This document shows, in pieces, positions 1-8,929 of a stretch of DNA of 64,000 nt. The position numbers and the translations under genes were made by a program. A model generated the notes under the pieces. That model had not been told where the DNA came from, made no database searches, and worked only from the letters and a program-made list of their open reading frames with translations. The stretch is from Flavobacterium psychroterrae (GTDB lineage: Bacteria; Bacteroidota; Bacteroidia; Flavobacteriales; Flavobacteriaceae): positions 1-64,000 of the forward strand of contig NZ_JAGYVZ010000007.1 of the NCBI RefSeq assembly GCF_018380615.1, written 5' to 3'. Position 1 is the first letter of the stretch; each line of letters begins with the position of its first letter.

Positions 1-1
1 C

Positions 2-106
2 ATTGCAGATGCAATTTTAGACAGAATCGTTCACAATGCTCTTCGGATAGAATTAAAAGGAGAATCAATGAGAAAAAAGAAAATAGAAAAACAACTAATA
101 GAATAA
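2..106 (+). mobile_element. istB: IS21-family IstB-like ATP-binding protein, C-terminal end only
   Basis: The first bases are open in the frame starting at position 2 and encode 34 residues before a TAA at 104-106. The peptide contains [12 protein letters not shown] and then [11 protein letters not shown], which is the characteristic C-terminus of IstB, the AAA+ helper ATPase of IS21-family transposition. The rest of the gene and the transposase istA lie outside the window to the left. The terminal repeats follow at 162-209, which fits the right end of such an element. Identification by recalled family motif; no search was run. Confidence 0.85.
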
Positions 107-161
107 AATAATTTTATATTTTTAAACTACTTTTTAGACACCTTTTTGAGTTCATTTATAC

Positions 162-209
162 TGCTCACTTTTATCCAGAATTAGGTGCTCACTTTATCCA
201 GAATATCCA
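162..209. repeat. Right terminal repeats of the IS21-family element
   Basis: Two direct copies of TGCTCACTTTATCCAGAAT lie at 162-181 (one extra T) and 186-204, just after the end of istB. IS21-family ends typically carry several short copies of the transposase binding site. The CA at 208-209 is a plausible outer boundary, since the next bases read into an unrelated coding remnant. The left end and target duplication are not in the window, so the exact boundary is inferred. Confidence 0.7.
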
Positions 210-212
210 CCC

Positions 213-341
213 TTTGGAATGGATATGAAAATTAATCTTAATCAAAAAGGAAACTATATTTTGGTAATTGGACATTCGCAAATGGCTGATAATCCTTTTT
301 GGGGTAAATTCAATGTGGAAATTCAGAATATTAAGCCTTAA
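213..341 (+). pseudogene. 3' remnant of a gene cut by the IS element
   Basis: Reading from 213 gives 42 codons ending in TAA at 339-341, with a peptide containing GNYILVIGHSQMADNPFWG. There is no start codon or promoter at a sensible place, and the frame begins right beside the IS21 terminal repeats, so this looks like the C-terminal end of a protein whose 5' part is on the other side of the insertion. The family is not recognised; the alternating pattern suggests a beta-rich domain. Its stop overlaps the end of the convergent hydrolase gene by 11 bases. Confidence 0.5.
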
Positions 342-1305
342 AGCGCTCTATATTATTGCCGGTAAAAAACTCATAGGCTCTTTTCTCTGCATAAGAATAT
401 GTTGAATTACGCAATGGAAAAGCGCAGTGTCCACCATATTTTGGAGTTTCGAGATAAACATAATCGCTGTCTTTTGATATAGCTCTGGGATAACACCTTT
501 CACCTAAAAAAGGATCATCAAGTGAATTAATAATTAAAACCGGTGTTGTAATATTTTTAAGCGAAAATTCCGGAGAGACACGTTGATAGTATTCATCACG
601 GCTTGCAAAGCCATGAAGCGGTGCTGTAAAATAATGATCAACTTCGTCAAACGAAGAAATTTTATCAATTTGATCACGGTTTATAAAATCAGGAAACTGT
701 GCGGCTTTATATTTCAGTTTTCTTTTTATATCAATTGTAAAATTCTTTAAATAAACTCTGTTAAAGCCTTGTTTAAGTATTGCAGCACTTGTTGCGATAT
801 GAGTTGGCACTGAAATAGTGACTGCTGCCTTTATACGCTTATCGATTTTTGACCAGCCTAAATAATTCAAAAGCTGAACACCTCCCATTGAATATCCAAT
901 TAAATAAACATCTTCGAATCCTTTTTGTAAAACAAACTGCACCACTTCATCAAGATCATCAACTGCACCGTGATGATAAAGCCTCGGAAGACGGTTCATT
1001 TCACCTCCGCAAGTGCGATTATTCCATGCGAAAACTGAAAAATTTTTCTGCTGAAAATAAGTTGCACAGCTATTATTATACGTTCTTCTGGAATCTCCTT
1101 CTAAACCATGACATAAAATAACTGCTTTTTTAGGATCACTTATAATAAAATCAATATTAATAAAATCTCCGTCACTCAACTCCAGTTTTTCTCTGGTGTA
1201 TCCAGGAGCATCAAACCTTTTGAACAAAGCAGCATAAATAGTCGAAATATGCCTGTTGCGCTGAATAATAGGTGAATTATATTCTGATTGTTCAATTAAA
1301 GGCAT
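331..1305 (-). CDS. Alpha/beta hydrolase of the YheT family
   Basis: A 324-residue cytosolic alpha/beta-hydrolase-fold protein. The nucleophile elbow GYSMGG places the catalytic serine at residue 139; the acid is in SLDDPFLGE (D263 or D264) and the histidine in GGHCAFP (H293), so the Ser-Asp-His triad is complete. The oxyanion region LCHGLEG (64-70) and the family-typical phrase around residues 93-101 (AWNNRTCGG) match YheT/COG0429 rather than a lipase. These enzymes are probable carboxylesterases with unknown natural substrate. Length is normal. It stands alone, convergent with the IS-disrupted remnant. Confidence 0.85.
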   Translation of the reverse strand: MPLIEQSEYNSPIIQRNRHISTIYAALFKRFDAPGYTREKLELSDGDFINIDFIISDPKKAVILCHGLEGDSRRTYNNSCATYFQQKNFSVFAWNNRTCGGEMNRLPRLYHHGAVDDLDEVVQFVLQKGFEDVYLIGYSMGGVQLLNYLGWSKIDKRIKAAVTISVPTHIATSAAILKQGFNRVYLKNFTIDIKRKLKYKAAQFPDFINRDQIDKISSFDEVDHYFTAPLHGFASRDEYYQRVSPEFSLKNITTPVLIINSLDDPFLGERCYPRAISKDSDYVYLETPKYGGHCAFPLRNSTYSYAEKRAYEFFTGNNIERFKA

Positions 1306-1521
1306 AACAAAAAAGTTTTTATGGTGGGTAATGCAAATCTAAGCAATCCATTAACATGTAATTTAAAACTGTCGTTTTATTTCATTTCTACAAATCATAA
1401 CCTTAACTCTTTGCCACAAATCATGTTTCATTTTATATTTTGAAACCTGTTTTTTTAATATTCCTTTTTAGTTATATGTAACTTTACAATAGTTATTCCA
1501 ATAGTTAAAAAAATAAAAAAC

Positions 1522-1761
1522 ATGTTAATCCCTAACGAATTGTACAATGTTAAATTTGCAGAATTTATAGAGACTATAAAAAAATTGTATTTAGTAGATG
1601 ATAAGTTCAAAAACATTTGTGATGATTACTGTAATAGTAAAATGAATACCGAAAAGTATAAGAGAAAATTTGAGAAAAATTTTAGTAATAAATTAAAATC
1701 CGAAAATTTATCAAAAGAACTAGAAGAAGAAGTATTGATCTACGTGATGAGAAAAATTTAA
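1522..1761 (+). CDS. Small hypothetical protein, 79 residues
   Basis: An AT-rich, lysine- and glutamate-rich small protein, predicted helical and soluble, with two cysteines near the middle (ICDDYC). It has an ATG start preceded by a purine-rich stretch and is not the shadow of another gene, since nothing is encoded opposite. No family is recognised. The gene lies alone between two minus-strand genes. It could be a real small regulatory or structural protein, or a chance frame in AT-rich DNA; codon use looks like that of neighbouring genes, which favours a real gene. Confidence 0.5.
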   Translation: MLIPNELYNVKFAEFIETIKKLYLVDDKFKNICDDYCNSKMNTEKYKRKFEKNFSNKLKSENLSKELEEEVLIYVMRKI

Positions 1762-1850
1762 ATCAACTATCAAATTTATTTACAAACCAGTTTCTTCTTT
1801 ATTGTGATCATTACTTAACAAGTAAACGGTAATTACTTAAAAATTGCCAA

Positions 1851-2663
1851 TTAATTATTTGTCCGGTTCTTAAGAGCATACACCTTTTCCCTAAGCTTTT
1901 GTAATAATAAAGGATCTTTTCCTTTTGCATCATTTAAATGAATGGGTTTTCCAATAGTCATTTTAAGTGCACATCCTTGTTTGTTAAAAAGCTCAGAAAT
2001 TAGTTTTGAAGTTTGCAGCATAGGATGAATTGATTTTAGCATACTAAAGAAGAAACCATTATTTCCGTGAAAATATACAGGCAAAATAGGCACATCTGCT
2101 TTGCCAATAATTTTCCCCACAACGGGATGCCATTCAGGATCTGTAATTTCACTGGTCTTAAAATTATAAGATGAAACCTCACCGGCAGGAAATATTGCTA
2201 CAGGCGTACCTTCAGACAAAGTTTTAAGTGTCATCTTTAATCCAGTAATACTAGCAGAATTTTGTACGTTTTCAAATGGATTTACTGCAATAATACATTT
2301 TGCAAGATTGGGAATTTCCTTTAATAAAAAATTTCCCATATACTTAGTGTCAGGACGAATTTTTGAAATTGTACTTAATAAAGCCAATGATTCAATACCT
2401 CCGTACGGATGATTAGCAACAACTATAAATGCTCCTTCTTTAGGAATATTAAGTAACTCGGCTGCATCAAATTGCACTTTTACACCAATTTTCGTTAAAA
2501 CATAATTGGCAAAATCTGCATTCTCCAGATTACCCGCCTCTTTTACAACGGTATTTAAGCTGTTAATTTTCAATACTTTCATTAAACACGATGATAAACC
2601 GGGAATAGGAATTTTAGAAAGACCAGTAACTTCAGAAAATTTTTCTTTGGATATCAATGTCAT
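1851..2663 (-). CDS. PlsC-like lysophospholipid/glycerol acyltransferase family protein
   Basis: A 270-residue acyltransferase resembling the O-acyltransferase half of ornithine- or glycine-lipid synthases (OlsF/GlsA type). The block I motif is VANHPYGGIES, with H85 in the catalytic position; the usual acidic residue after it is glutamate (E91) where aspartate is common. The glycerol-phosphate-binding block appears as IFPAGE (157-162). No clear transmembrane helix is seen, so peripheral membrane attachment is likely. It probably transfers an acyl chain to a lyso-lipid; the acceptor cannot be read from sequence. Single gene with its own upstream region. Confidence 0.75.
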   Translation of the reverse strand: MTLISKEKFSEVTGLSKIPIPGLSSCLMKVLKINSLNTVVKEAGNLENADFANYVLTKIGVKVQFDAAELLNIPKEGAFIVVANHPYGGIESLALLSTISKIRPDTKYMGNFLLKEIPNLAKCIIAVNPFENVQNSASITGLKMTLKTLSEGTPVAIFPAGEVSSYNFKTSEITDPEWHPVVGKIIGKADVPILPVYFHGNNGFFFSMLKSIHPMLQTSKLISELFNKQGCALKMTIGKPIHLNDAKGKDPLLLQKLREKVYALKNRTNN

Positions 2664-3132
2664 AATGTTGTAATATTAAATATGTTTGTTAGTGTTATAT
2701 ATTAAAATTATAAGAATCTAAAAAGAAATAAAATTAGCGATGTCTATTATTATAAATTTTGCCAAAATTCTGATGATGGCAATGAGAAATCTAGTAAATA
2801 CAATGTAATCTTTGTTTTGATCATGGCCAAAGATACTCGGATTTTATTTGCGAACATCGAATATGCAAATAAACAAATATAAAAGATGAAGTTATTTTTG
2901 TGACCCCTTCTCCAATTTCTGTTCAAATTCATATTTAGAGAACTCATAAAAAAATAATTAAATAAATTATCTAATTATTTTTAGAGTTATTTGTGACTAT
3001 TGTCAACTTCATTAAAGTCATCCTTTTTAGAACAAGACATATTAGCCTGTCCGAAAAATTGTATTTTTGCTTTATAGTAAAGCTTATCGAGAAATTATTC
3101 AATAAATAAAATTTACATTATATTTTAAACAA
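2664..3132. other. Gene-free AT-rich stretch
   Basis: This stretch lies between the acyltransferase start and the terminator of the SIMPL gene. It must hold the acyltransferase promoter near its left edge. A 65-codon frame at 2750-2947 (minus) has no recognisable motif and is judged spurious. Nothing else is seen. Confidence 0.4.
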
Positions 3133-3133
3133 T

Positions 3134-3177
3134 AAAAAATCCAAACCCCAATTTTAAAGTTGGGATTTGGATTTTTG
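3134..3177 (-). terminator. Intrinsic terminator of the SIMPL-domain gene
   Basis: A 17-bp stem (left arm 3135-3151, right arm 3160-3176) with an 8-nt loop. The single mismatch becomes a G-U pair only in the minus-strand RNA, which ends in a U-run, so termination of the minus-strand gene ending at 3199 is the better reading. Confidence 0.8.
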
Positions 3178-3198
3178 TATTTGGAAATTTATATGTCG

Positions 3199-3888
3199 TT
3201 AGTCTAAAATAAAACTCACACTTACGTTTGCAACAACTTCGATTTCACCCACTGCTAAAGTTTGATTTTCGGCACCGGCTGAATCCATAGCCATAGTTTT
3301 CATTGCTGAGTACATTGGTTGTGGACGATAAACCTGAGTATTATCAGCAATAGTATATGCTTTACCAACTTTTTGTCCTAAAACCGAAACGTAATCTTCT
3401 GCTTTTAGTTTAGCATCTTTTATCGCTAATTTTCTGGCTTCTGTTTCAATTTGAGCTAATTTCGATGTTTCAAAAGACACTTTGTCAATACGGTTAATAC
3501 CTTGTTGAACAAGACCTTCCATCAACTCATCGTATTTAGTTAAATCTTTTAATACAATTTCTATTGTTTGAGTTGCGTTGTAACTTGTTTTCTTTTTTTC
3601 ATAATCATATTGCGGATTAAGAGCTACTTGTTTTGTTTTAAAATCTGCTGTTGGCACATTCATCTTTTTGATAAATTTTAAAACTGCGTCGATTTTTTCG
3701 TCATTTTGTTTTTTGACATCTTTAGCATTATTCCCTTTTGTTTCAACAGTTGCTGAAATACAAACCTGATCCGGTGCTACTTTTACTTTTCCTTCGCCAT
3801 TTACATTGATTTGAGGAATTTGTTTGATTTCCTGGCCGTAAGACATAGTCATAAACATGATTGTTAAAAATAATACTACTTTCTTCAT
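3199..3888 (-). CDS. Secreted SIMPL-domain (DUF541) protein
   Basis: A 229-residue protein with a cleavable signal peptide (hydrophobic stretch 4-18, cleavage near SYGQ). The mature part starts with INVNGEGKVKVAPDQ, the usual opening of SIMPL/DUF541 proteins, and the domain fills the rest of the chain. Members form periplasmic or outer-membrane-associated beta-rich oligomers; E. coli YggE is linked to reduced oxidative stress, but no enzymatic reaction is known. It is followed by a strong terminator and is probably a single-gene unit. Confidence 0.85.
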   Translation of the reverse strand: MKKVVLFLTIMFMTMSYGQEIKQIPQINVNGEGKVKVAPDQVCISATVETKGNNAKDVKKQNDEKIDAVLKFIKKMNVPTADFKTKQVALNPQYDYEKKKTSYNATQTIEIVLKDLTKYDELMEGLVQQGINRIDKVSFETSKLAQIETEARKLAIKDAKLKAEDYVSVLGQKVGKAYTIADNTQVYRPQPMYSAMKTMAMDSAGAENQTLAVGEIEVVANVSVSFILD

Positions 3889-3940
3889 TTTTGTTATATT
3901 TAAATTGTTTGATTATCGAATTTCAAAAGTTGTGCCAATA

Positions 3941-4579
3941 TTATAATTTCCCCAATTTTGCCATTACAAAAAGTATTAGAATTGGGATCGCCAGTAACAC
4001 CACCATCAATGTATGGTCTGCAATTAGCGAAGGCTCTTTTACCAAAGTTATTAAATACCCGCCTATAGCACCTCCAAAATGCGCTGTATGCCCAATATTA
4101 TCATTTTTAGCACGCATTCCGTAAATTGAATATAATAAATATAAGATTCCGAATAAATATGCCGGCATTGGTATCACAAAGAAAATCCCCAACATCATAT
4201 CAGGCTGAAGTAATATTGCAGAATATAAAATACCCGTCACCGCGCCAGAAGCTCCAACGGCACGATAACTATAATCATTTTTATGAAAAAGCATGGTTAG
4301 TAAACTTCCGAAAATTAAACTTCCAAAATAAATTAAAACAAAAGAAATCGGACCCATCCATTGAATTACTACCGGAGCAAAAAACCAAAGTGTCAACATA
4401 TTAAATACCAAATGCATCATATCTGCATGTAAAAAACCGGATGAAATCATTCTGATTTGTTCTCCTGAACGAATACTTCCTACATGAAATTCGTATTTTC
4501 TAAAAAAAGCAAGATCATTAAAACCTTTGTAACTAATTACAGCATTAGCCAGTATAATCCCTATTAAAATGGTATTCAT
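3941..4579 (-). CDS. Rhomboid family intramembrane serine protease
   Basis: A 212-residue integral membrane protein with about six hydrophobic helices. Rhomboid features are present: HLVFNM (N60, oxyanion residue) in helix 2, GASG (109-112) with catalytic S111 in helix 4, and AHFGG (H167) in helix 6. These make the Ser-His dyad complete, so the enzyme should be active. Rhomboids cleave membrane proteins within or near transmembrane segments; the substrate cannot be inferred here. Its size fits the short bacterial form without a cytosolic extension. A 52-base gap separates it from the SIMPL gene, so they may be cotranscribed. Confidence 0.9.
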   Translation of the reverse strand: MNTILIGIILANAVISYKGFNDLAFFRKYEFHVGSIRSGEQIRMISSGFLHADMMHLVFNMLTLWFFAPVVIQWMGPISFVLIYFGSLIFGSLLTMLFHKNDYSYRAVGASGAVTGILYSAILLQPDMMLGIFFVIPMPAYLFGILYLLYSIYGMRAKNDNIGHTAHFGGAIGGYLITLVKEPSLIADHTLMVVLLAIPILILFVMAKLGKL

Positions 4580-4669
4580 AAAAAATATTTATTGTGATTT
4601 GTAAATATAGTCATTCTTAAACATATGTTACCTTCAGACCAAATTATCGCTCATTATCCATTTTTACTT

Positions 4670-4677
4670 TATATTTG
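4670..4677 (+). promoter_or_regulatory. Flavobacterial -7 box (TAnnTTTG) for the LpxL-like gene
   Basis: TATATTTG lies 16 bases upstream of the ATG at 4694 and matches the TAnnTTTG box of the Bacteroidota housekeeping sigma factor. No clear TTG at the expected -33 position is seen. Confidence 0.55.
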
Positions 4678-4693
4678 CTAAAAAAAATAGTAC

Positions 4694-5566
4694 ATGCAAT
4701 TTCTCGTTTATATATTAGCCTATCCTTTACTTTGGCTTATCTCTATACTTCCTTTTCGATTGTTTTACTGGTTATCAGATTTTGTCTGTTTTATTATATA
4801 TAGGATCGTAGGCTACCGCAAAAAAGTAGTACGTGAAAACCTGGCGCTTACTTTGCCCAACTTAAGTAAAAGCGAGTTAAAAATAATTGAAAAGAAATTT
4901 TACCACCATATGTGTGATATGTTTTTGGAAACAATTAAAACAATGAGCATTTCGCCTAAAGAAATGGAAAAGAGATTTCATGTGACCAATATTGATCTTG
5001 TAAACGACTATGCAAAAAAAGGTAAAAGCGTAATTCTTGTAGCTTCGCACTATGCAAGTTATGAATGGCTTTTGACAATTAACCCTAAAATTGACTTTAA
5101 AGGAATTGCCGTTTACAAAAGAGTTGCAAACCCATATTTTGATAAACTGGTTCGAAAAATACGCTCTAAATATGATACAGAATTAGTTGAAACAAGAAAG
5201 GCAATCCCAACTATGGCGCAAAATCAGCGTGACGGAATTTTAAGCATGTATGGATTAGCAAGTGATCAATCGCCTAAACTGGATAGAATTTTTCATTCAA
5301 TGAAATTCATGGGAATCGAAGTTCCGGTTCATACAGGAGCCGAAATGCTGGCAAAAAAATACCACTTAAGCGTGATTTTTGTAAAAGTAAAAAAAGTAGC
5401 AAGAGGGTATTATGAAGCAACTTTTGTACCTATTGCAGATAATCCAAACGATTATGAAAACTTTGATATTACAGAAAAGTATTTAAGAGAAGTCGAAAAA
5501 CAAATTTACGAAGCTCCTGAATTTTATTTATGGACGCACAAAAGATGGAAACATCGAGTTGAATAA
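4694..5566 (+). CDS. Lipid A biosynthesis acyltransferase (LpxL/HtrB family)
   Basis: A 290-residue inner-membrane-anchored acyltransferase. The N-terminus has a hydrophobic anchor (about residues 4-25), followed by the family-typical RKKVVRENL segment. The catalytic block VASHYASYEW replaces the textbook HxxxxD with H-x5-E, as in many LpxL-type enzymes. These enzymes add a secondary acyl chain from acyl-ACP to lipid A on the cytoplasmic side. Length fits the family. It has its own promoter box and is closed by a strong hairpin at 5585-5624, so it is monocistronic. The acyl chain and position cannot be inferred. Confidence 0.85.
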   Translation: MQFLVYILAYPLLWLISILPFRLFYWLSDFVCFIIYRIVGYRKKVVRENLALTLPNLSKSELKIIEKKFYHHMCDMFLETIKTMSISPKEMEKRFHVTNIDLVNDYAKKGKSVILVASHYASYEWLLTINPKIDFKGIAVYKRVANPYFDKLVRKIRSKYDTELVETRKAIPTMAQNQRDGILSMYGLASDQSPKLDRIFHSMKFMGIEVPVHTGAEMLAKKYHLSVIFVKVKKVARGYYEATFVPIADNPNDYENFDITEKYLREVEKQIYEAPEFYLWTHKRWKHRVE

Positions 5567-5584
5567 TATTCTTCAAAAAAAAAT

Positions 5585-5624
5585 AAAAATCCAAAAAAGT
5601 AACAATTGCTTTTTTGGATTTTTT
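5585..5624 (+). terminator. Intrinsic terminator after the LpxL-like gene
   Basis: Perfect 15-bp stem (5585-5599 with 5610-5624 by one-base offset; sequence AAAAATCCAAAAAAG and its complement) with a 9-nt loop and a T-run in the right arm. It lies 19 bases after the stop codon. Confidence 0.85.
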
Positions 5625-5788
5625 CATTTTATAAACTTTATAATAACAGAAACTCGTTATTCAAAGTAGAAAAATAAATTTTGATGTGTTTTTGTACTAT
5701 TTTTTTTCTGAAAGAATCAAATGATAAATTACATAAAGAACATATATTTGAAAAAGATTAACCCTACTTAAATCTAAAATAACCTACT

Positions 5789-7267
5789 ATGAAGAAAAAC
5801 TTATGTTCTTTAATTTTATGTATTTCAATAGCTGCTTTCGCTCAAAGCCCCAAACGCGGAATTGCTTACGGAAATAACTCAACGGCAGATTTACTTGCTC
5901 TAAAACCAGGAGTTTCATGGTGGTACAATTGGGGATCTTCCCCAGAAAATGACACTAATGCTAATTATGAATCTATTGGTATTGAATATGTCCCGATGAC
6001 ATGGAATGCGGTAAGCGATGCTGATGTACAAGCTTTTATAAACAGAATAAAGCCCGGTGCAAAATATTTACTCGCCTTTAATGAACCTAATTTTAATGAT
6101 GGCGCAAGATTAACTCCGCAAGAAGCCGTAAATGCATGGAAAAATGTTGAGAAAATTGCTGCCGCCAAAAACTTAGAAATAGTAAGTGCCTCACCAGCCT
6201 ATAATGACCCGAATAATAATTATGGCGGTTATAGTAGTCCAACTGCGTGGCACGATCAATTTTTTCTTTTATGCCCCAATTGCAAAGTCGATTATATTGC
6301 TTTTCATACTTATGATAGCTCTTCTGGATCAGTTATTGGCGTTACCAGTCTTTTAAAAAAATACAATCGTCCGGTTTGGGTGACCGAATTTGCGAACAGA
6401 GTAATTCAAAGTGCCGCTGACAAAACTAAGTTTATGAAAGATATCATAACTAATTTTGAAAATGATCCGGACATTTACAGATATTCCTGGTTTACAGGAC
6501 GAGTTCCAGCCGACTGGTTAGATATGGCAGAAGGTCCTTTATTAGCTCCCCAAAGCGGCGTTTTAAGACCAATAGGAACTGAATATATAAATACAACTTA
6601 TACCTCAAAAAAGATGAATGTTCCGGGCAGAATAATTGCCAATAAACATTATCGCCGAAAAGGAACAACACTGCAAAACACAACTGATTCAGGAACAATA
6701 CAAAATGTATCTAATATAGAAACAGGCGATTGGAATGAATTTATGCTGAATGTTGATAACGCAGGAACTTATAATTTCACGTTTAGAGCTGCATCAACAA
6801 GTCAGGGAAAATTTGATATTTTAGTTAATGATGTTGTAGCAAAAACAGATGAAACATTTCCAGCAACGGGAAGTTTGCAAACGTATACGAACAAAATTGT
6901 AAACGGAATCGCATTACCAAAAGGAGAAGTTTACCTGAAAATTAAATTCAAATCAAACGATATGAATTTTAATTTTATCGATGTTTCAACAGCAAACTTA
7001 GGCGTAAATGATCCTGCGGTTGAAACAGATTATTTTACGGTTTACCCAAATCCGATTAAAACGCAGGCTACACTTCATATAAAATCTGCTATTACAGAAC
7101 CTTTGACTTTAAGAATAACAGATATGAAGGGAAGTATTTGTTTTTTATCAGATACAAATTTTACAAATGAAGATATTAAAATTGGAGACAAACTTTCAAG
7201 CGGAATTTATATCGTAACCGCAACTTATGGTAAAGTCAAAAAATCCTTGAAAATCATCAAAGATTAA
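5789..7267 (+). CDS. Secreted GH128-like glycoside hydrolase with CBM6-like domain and T9SS sorting signal
   Basis: A 492-residue exported enzyme. Residues 1-19 form a signal peptide. Residues about 20-270 resemble the Asl1-like / GH128 glycosyl hydrolase core: LLAFNEPNF gives the probable acid/base E99 and VWVTEFA the nucleophile E200; GH128 members cut beta-1,3-glucans. Residues about 275-400 look like a CBM6-type beta-sandwich with the typical GDWNEFMLNVDNAGTYNF pattern. The last about 75 residues, with VYPNP and a final KKSLKIIKD, are a type A T9SS C-terminal sorting domain, so the enzyme is released or held at the cell surface. The substrate is an inference. No polysaccharide-utilisation genes are nearby. 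Confidence 0.85.
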   Translation: MKKNLCSLILCISIAAFAQSPKRGIAYGNNSTADLLALKPGVSWWYNWGSSPENDTNANYESIGIEYVPMTWNAVSDADVQAFINRIKPGAKYLLAFNEPNFNDGARLTPQEAVNAWKNVEKIAAAKNLEIVSASPAYNDPNNNYGGYSSPTAWHDQFFLLCPNCKVDYIAFHTYDSSSGSVIGVTSLLKKYNRPVWVTEFANRVIQSAADKTKFMKDIITNFENDPDIYRYSWFTGRVPADWLDMAEGPLLAPQSGVLRPIGTEYINTTYTSKKMNVPGRIIANKHYRRKGTTLQNTTDSGTIQNVSNIETGDWNEFMLNVDNAGTYNFTFRAASTSQGKFDILVNDVVAKTDETFPATGSLQTYTNKIVNGIALPKGEVYLKIKFKSNDMNFNFIDVSTANLGVNDPAVETDYFTVYPNPIKTQATLHIKSAITEPLTLRITDMKGSICFLSDTNFTNEDIKIGDKLSSGIYIVTATYGKVKKSLKIIKD

Positions 7268-7315
7268 AATTTTACCACAGAGTGCACAAAGTTTTAATTT
7301 TAATTTATGCATAGC

Positions 7316-7369
7316 AAACACAAAGTTCGCAAAGCTAAATATTGAATCAGCTTTGCGAACTTTGTGTTT
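7316..7369. repeat. Perfect 21-bp inverted repeat in intergenic DNA
   Basis: Arms at 7316-7336 and 7349-7369 are exact reverse complements, with a 12-nt spacer. The core CAAAGTTCGCAAAGC also resembles words near 27660-27735 (TTCGCAAAG, CTTTGTG), so this belongs to a dispersed flavobacterial intergenic repeat. It could act as a terminator for the glycosidase gene, but no T-run follows. Confidence 0.75.
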
Positions 7370-7435
7370 TGTGAACGCACTATCAAATAAATCTTAGCGA
7401 ACTTTGCGGTTAAATACAAGGCCGTTTTTAAACAA

Positions 7436-7473
7436 AAAAACACCTCTTTCGAAATCAACGAAAGAGGTGTTTT
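7436..7473. terminator. Bidirectional terminator between convergent genes
   Basis: A 15-bp stem (7437-7451 and 7459-7473, core ACACCTCTTTCG) with a 7-nt loop, flanked by A-run on the left and T-run on the right. It sits between the plus-strand glycosidase and the minus-strand phosphohexomutase and can end both transcripts. Confidence 0.85.
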
Positions 7474-7494
7474 CTGTATTATAATTGTCAAAAA

Positions 7495-8883
7495 TTAAAT
7501 TCCTGCAATTGCTTTTATTTCATCTATAATTCGAAGTGCTAATACATCTGCTTTTTCCTGAGAAGGAGCTTCAGTATAAATTCTGATAATTGGTTCTGTG
7601 TTTGATTTTCTTAAATGAACCCATTCTGTAGCAAAATCAATTTTTACACCATCAATCGTTGTGATATCTTCGTTTTTATATTTATCTGTCATAGCTTCTA
7701 AAATCGCATCAACATCAATTTGTGGTGTTAATTCAATTTTATTTTTGCTCATATAATATTCAGGATATGAAGCACGCAATGCCGAAACTGATATTTTTTT
7801 GTTAGCCAAATGTGTTAAAAACAATGCTACCCCAACTAAACTATCACGTCCGTAATGAGATTCAGGATAAATGATTCCGCCGTTTCCTTCACCACCAATA
7901 ATAGCGTTATTCTTTTTCATTAATTCAACAACATTCACTTCTCCAACTGCGCTGGCTTCATATTTTCCGCCATGAGCAACCGTTACATCGCGTAAAGCAC
8001 GAGACGATGACATATTCGAAACTGTATTTCCGGGAGTTTTACTCAAAACATAATCGGCGCAAGCCACTAAAGTATATTCTTCGCCAAACATTTCTCCGTC
8101 TTCACAAATAAAAGCAAGACGATCCACGTCCGGATCAACCACAACACCTAAATCAGCTTTTTCTTTTACAACTAATTCAGAAATATCAGTTAAATGCTCT
8201 TTTAAAGGTTCCGGATTATGAGGGAAATGTCCGTTTGGTTCGCAGTATAATTTTACCACTTCAACGCCCATTAATTCTAATAATCTTGGGATAATTATTC
8301 CGCCTGACGAATTTACTCCATCAACAACCACCTTAAATTTTGCCGCTTTTACCGCTTCAACATCTACTAAAGGTAAATTTAAAACCTCGTCGATATGAAT
8401 ATCCATATAAGAATCATTTACCGTGATTTCGCCTAAATTATCAACATCCGAGAAATCGAAAGCTTCAGCATCAGCAATATCTAAAATTTTTGCTCCTTCA
8501 TCTCCACTTAAAAATTCTCCTTTAGCATTCAATAATTTTAAGGCATTCCATTGTTTCGGATTATGAGATGCTGTTAAAATAATTCCACCATCCGCTTTTT
8601 CTAAAGGAACAGCAATTTCAACCGTTGGCGTTGTCGAAAGTCCCAGATCAATTACATTAATCCCTAAACCTACTAAAGTATTTACAACCAGATTGTGAAT
8701 CATAGGCCCGGAAATTCTGGCATCGCGACCTATTACAACCGTTAATTTTTCTTTTGAAGTATTGTTTTTCAAGAAAGTCCCGTATGCCGATGCAAATTTT
8801 ACAGCGTCAACAGGAGTCAGGTTATCTCCTACTTTCCCACCAATAGTTCCTCGTATTCCTGAGATCGATTTTATTAAAGTCAT
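7495..8883 (-). CDS. glmM: Phosphoglucosamine mutase / phosphomannomutase family enzyme
   Basis: A 462-residue alpha-D-phosphohexomutase. The active serine loop is TASHNPKQWN (S106), the metal loop DPDVDR (D250, D252, D254), the sugar-binding loop GEGNGG (331-336) and the phosphate-binding loop RKSNTEPIIR near the C-terminus; all four are intact. In Bacteroidota this protein type is usually named GlmM, giving glucosamine-1-phosphate for UDP-GlcNAc, peptidoglycan and lipid A. A phosphomannomutase or phosphoglucomutase role cannot be excluded from sequence. It is monocistronic, with the terminator at 7436-7473. Confidence 0.85.
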   Translation of the reverse strand: MTLIKSISGIRGTIGGKVGDNLTPVDAVKFASAYGTFLKNNTSKEKLTVVIGRDARISGPMIHNLVVNTLVGLGINVIDLGLSTTPTVEIAVPLEKADGGIILTASHNPKQWNALKLLNAKGEFLSGDEGAKILDIADAEAFDFSDVDNLGEITVNDSYMDIHIDEVLNLPLVDVEAVKAAKFKVVVDGVNSSGGIIIPRLLELMGVEVVKLYCEPNGHFPHNPEPLKEHLTDISELVVKEKADLGVVVDPDVDRLAFICEDGEMFGEEYTLVACADYVLSKTPGNTVSNMSSSRALRDVTVAHGGKYEASAVGEVNVVELMKKNNAIIGGEGNGGIIYPESHYGRDSLVGVALFLTHLANKKISVSALRASYPEYYMSKNKIELTPQIDVDAILEAMTDKYKNEDITTIDGVKIDFATEWVHLRKSNTEPIIRIYTEAPSQEKADVLALRIIDEIKAIAGI

Positions 8884-8929
8884 GTTTTGTGAGTTATGGT
8901 TACCAGTTACAAATATAGATTTTTTTTAA

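Noticed and set aside
849..1121. 90-codon plus-strand frame opposite the YheT-like hydrolase
   Set aside because: It is the antisense shadow of a gene with complete catalytic motifs, and has no motif of its own.
2750..2947. 65-codon minus-strand frame
   Set aside because: No motif, start context or conserved pattern; very AT-rich intergenic DNA.
7300..7491. 63-codon minus-strand frame
   Set aside because: It is made up of the inverted repeat and the terminator between two convergent genes.
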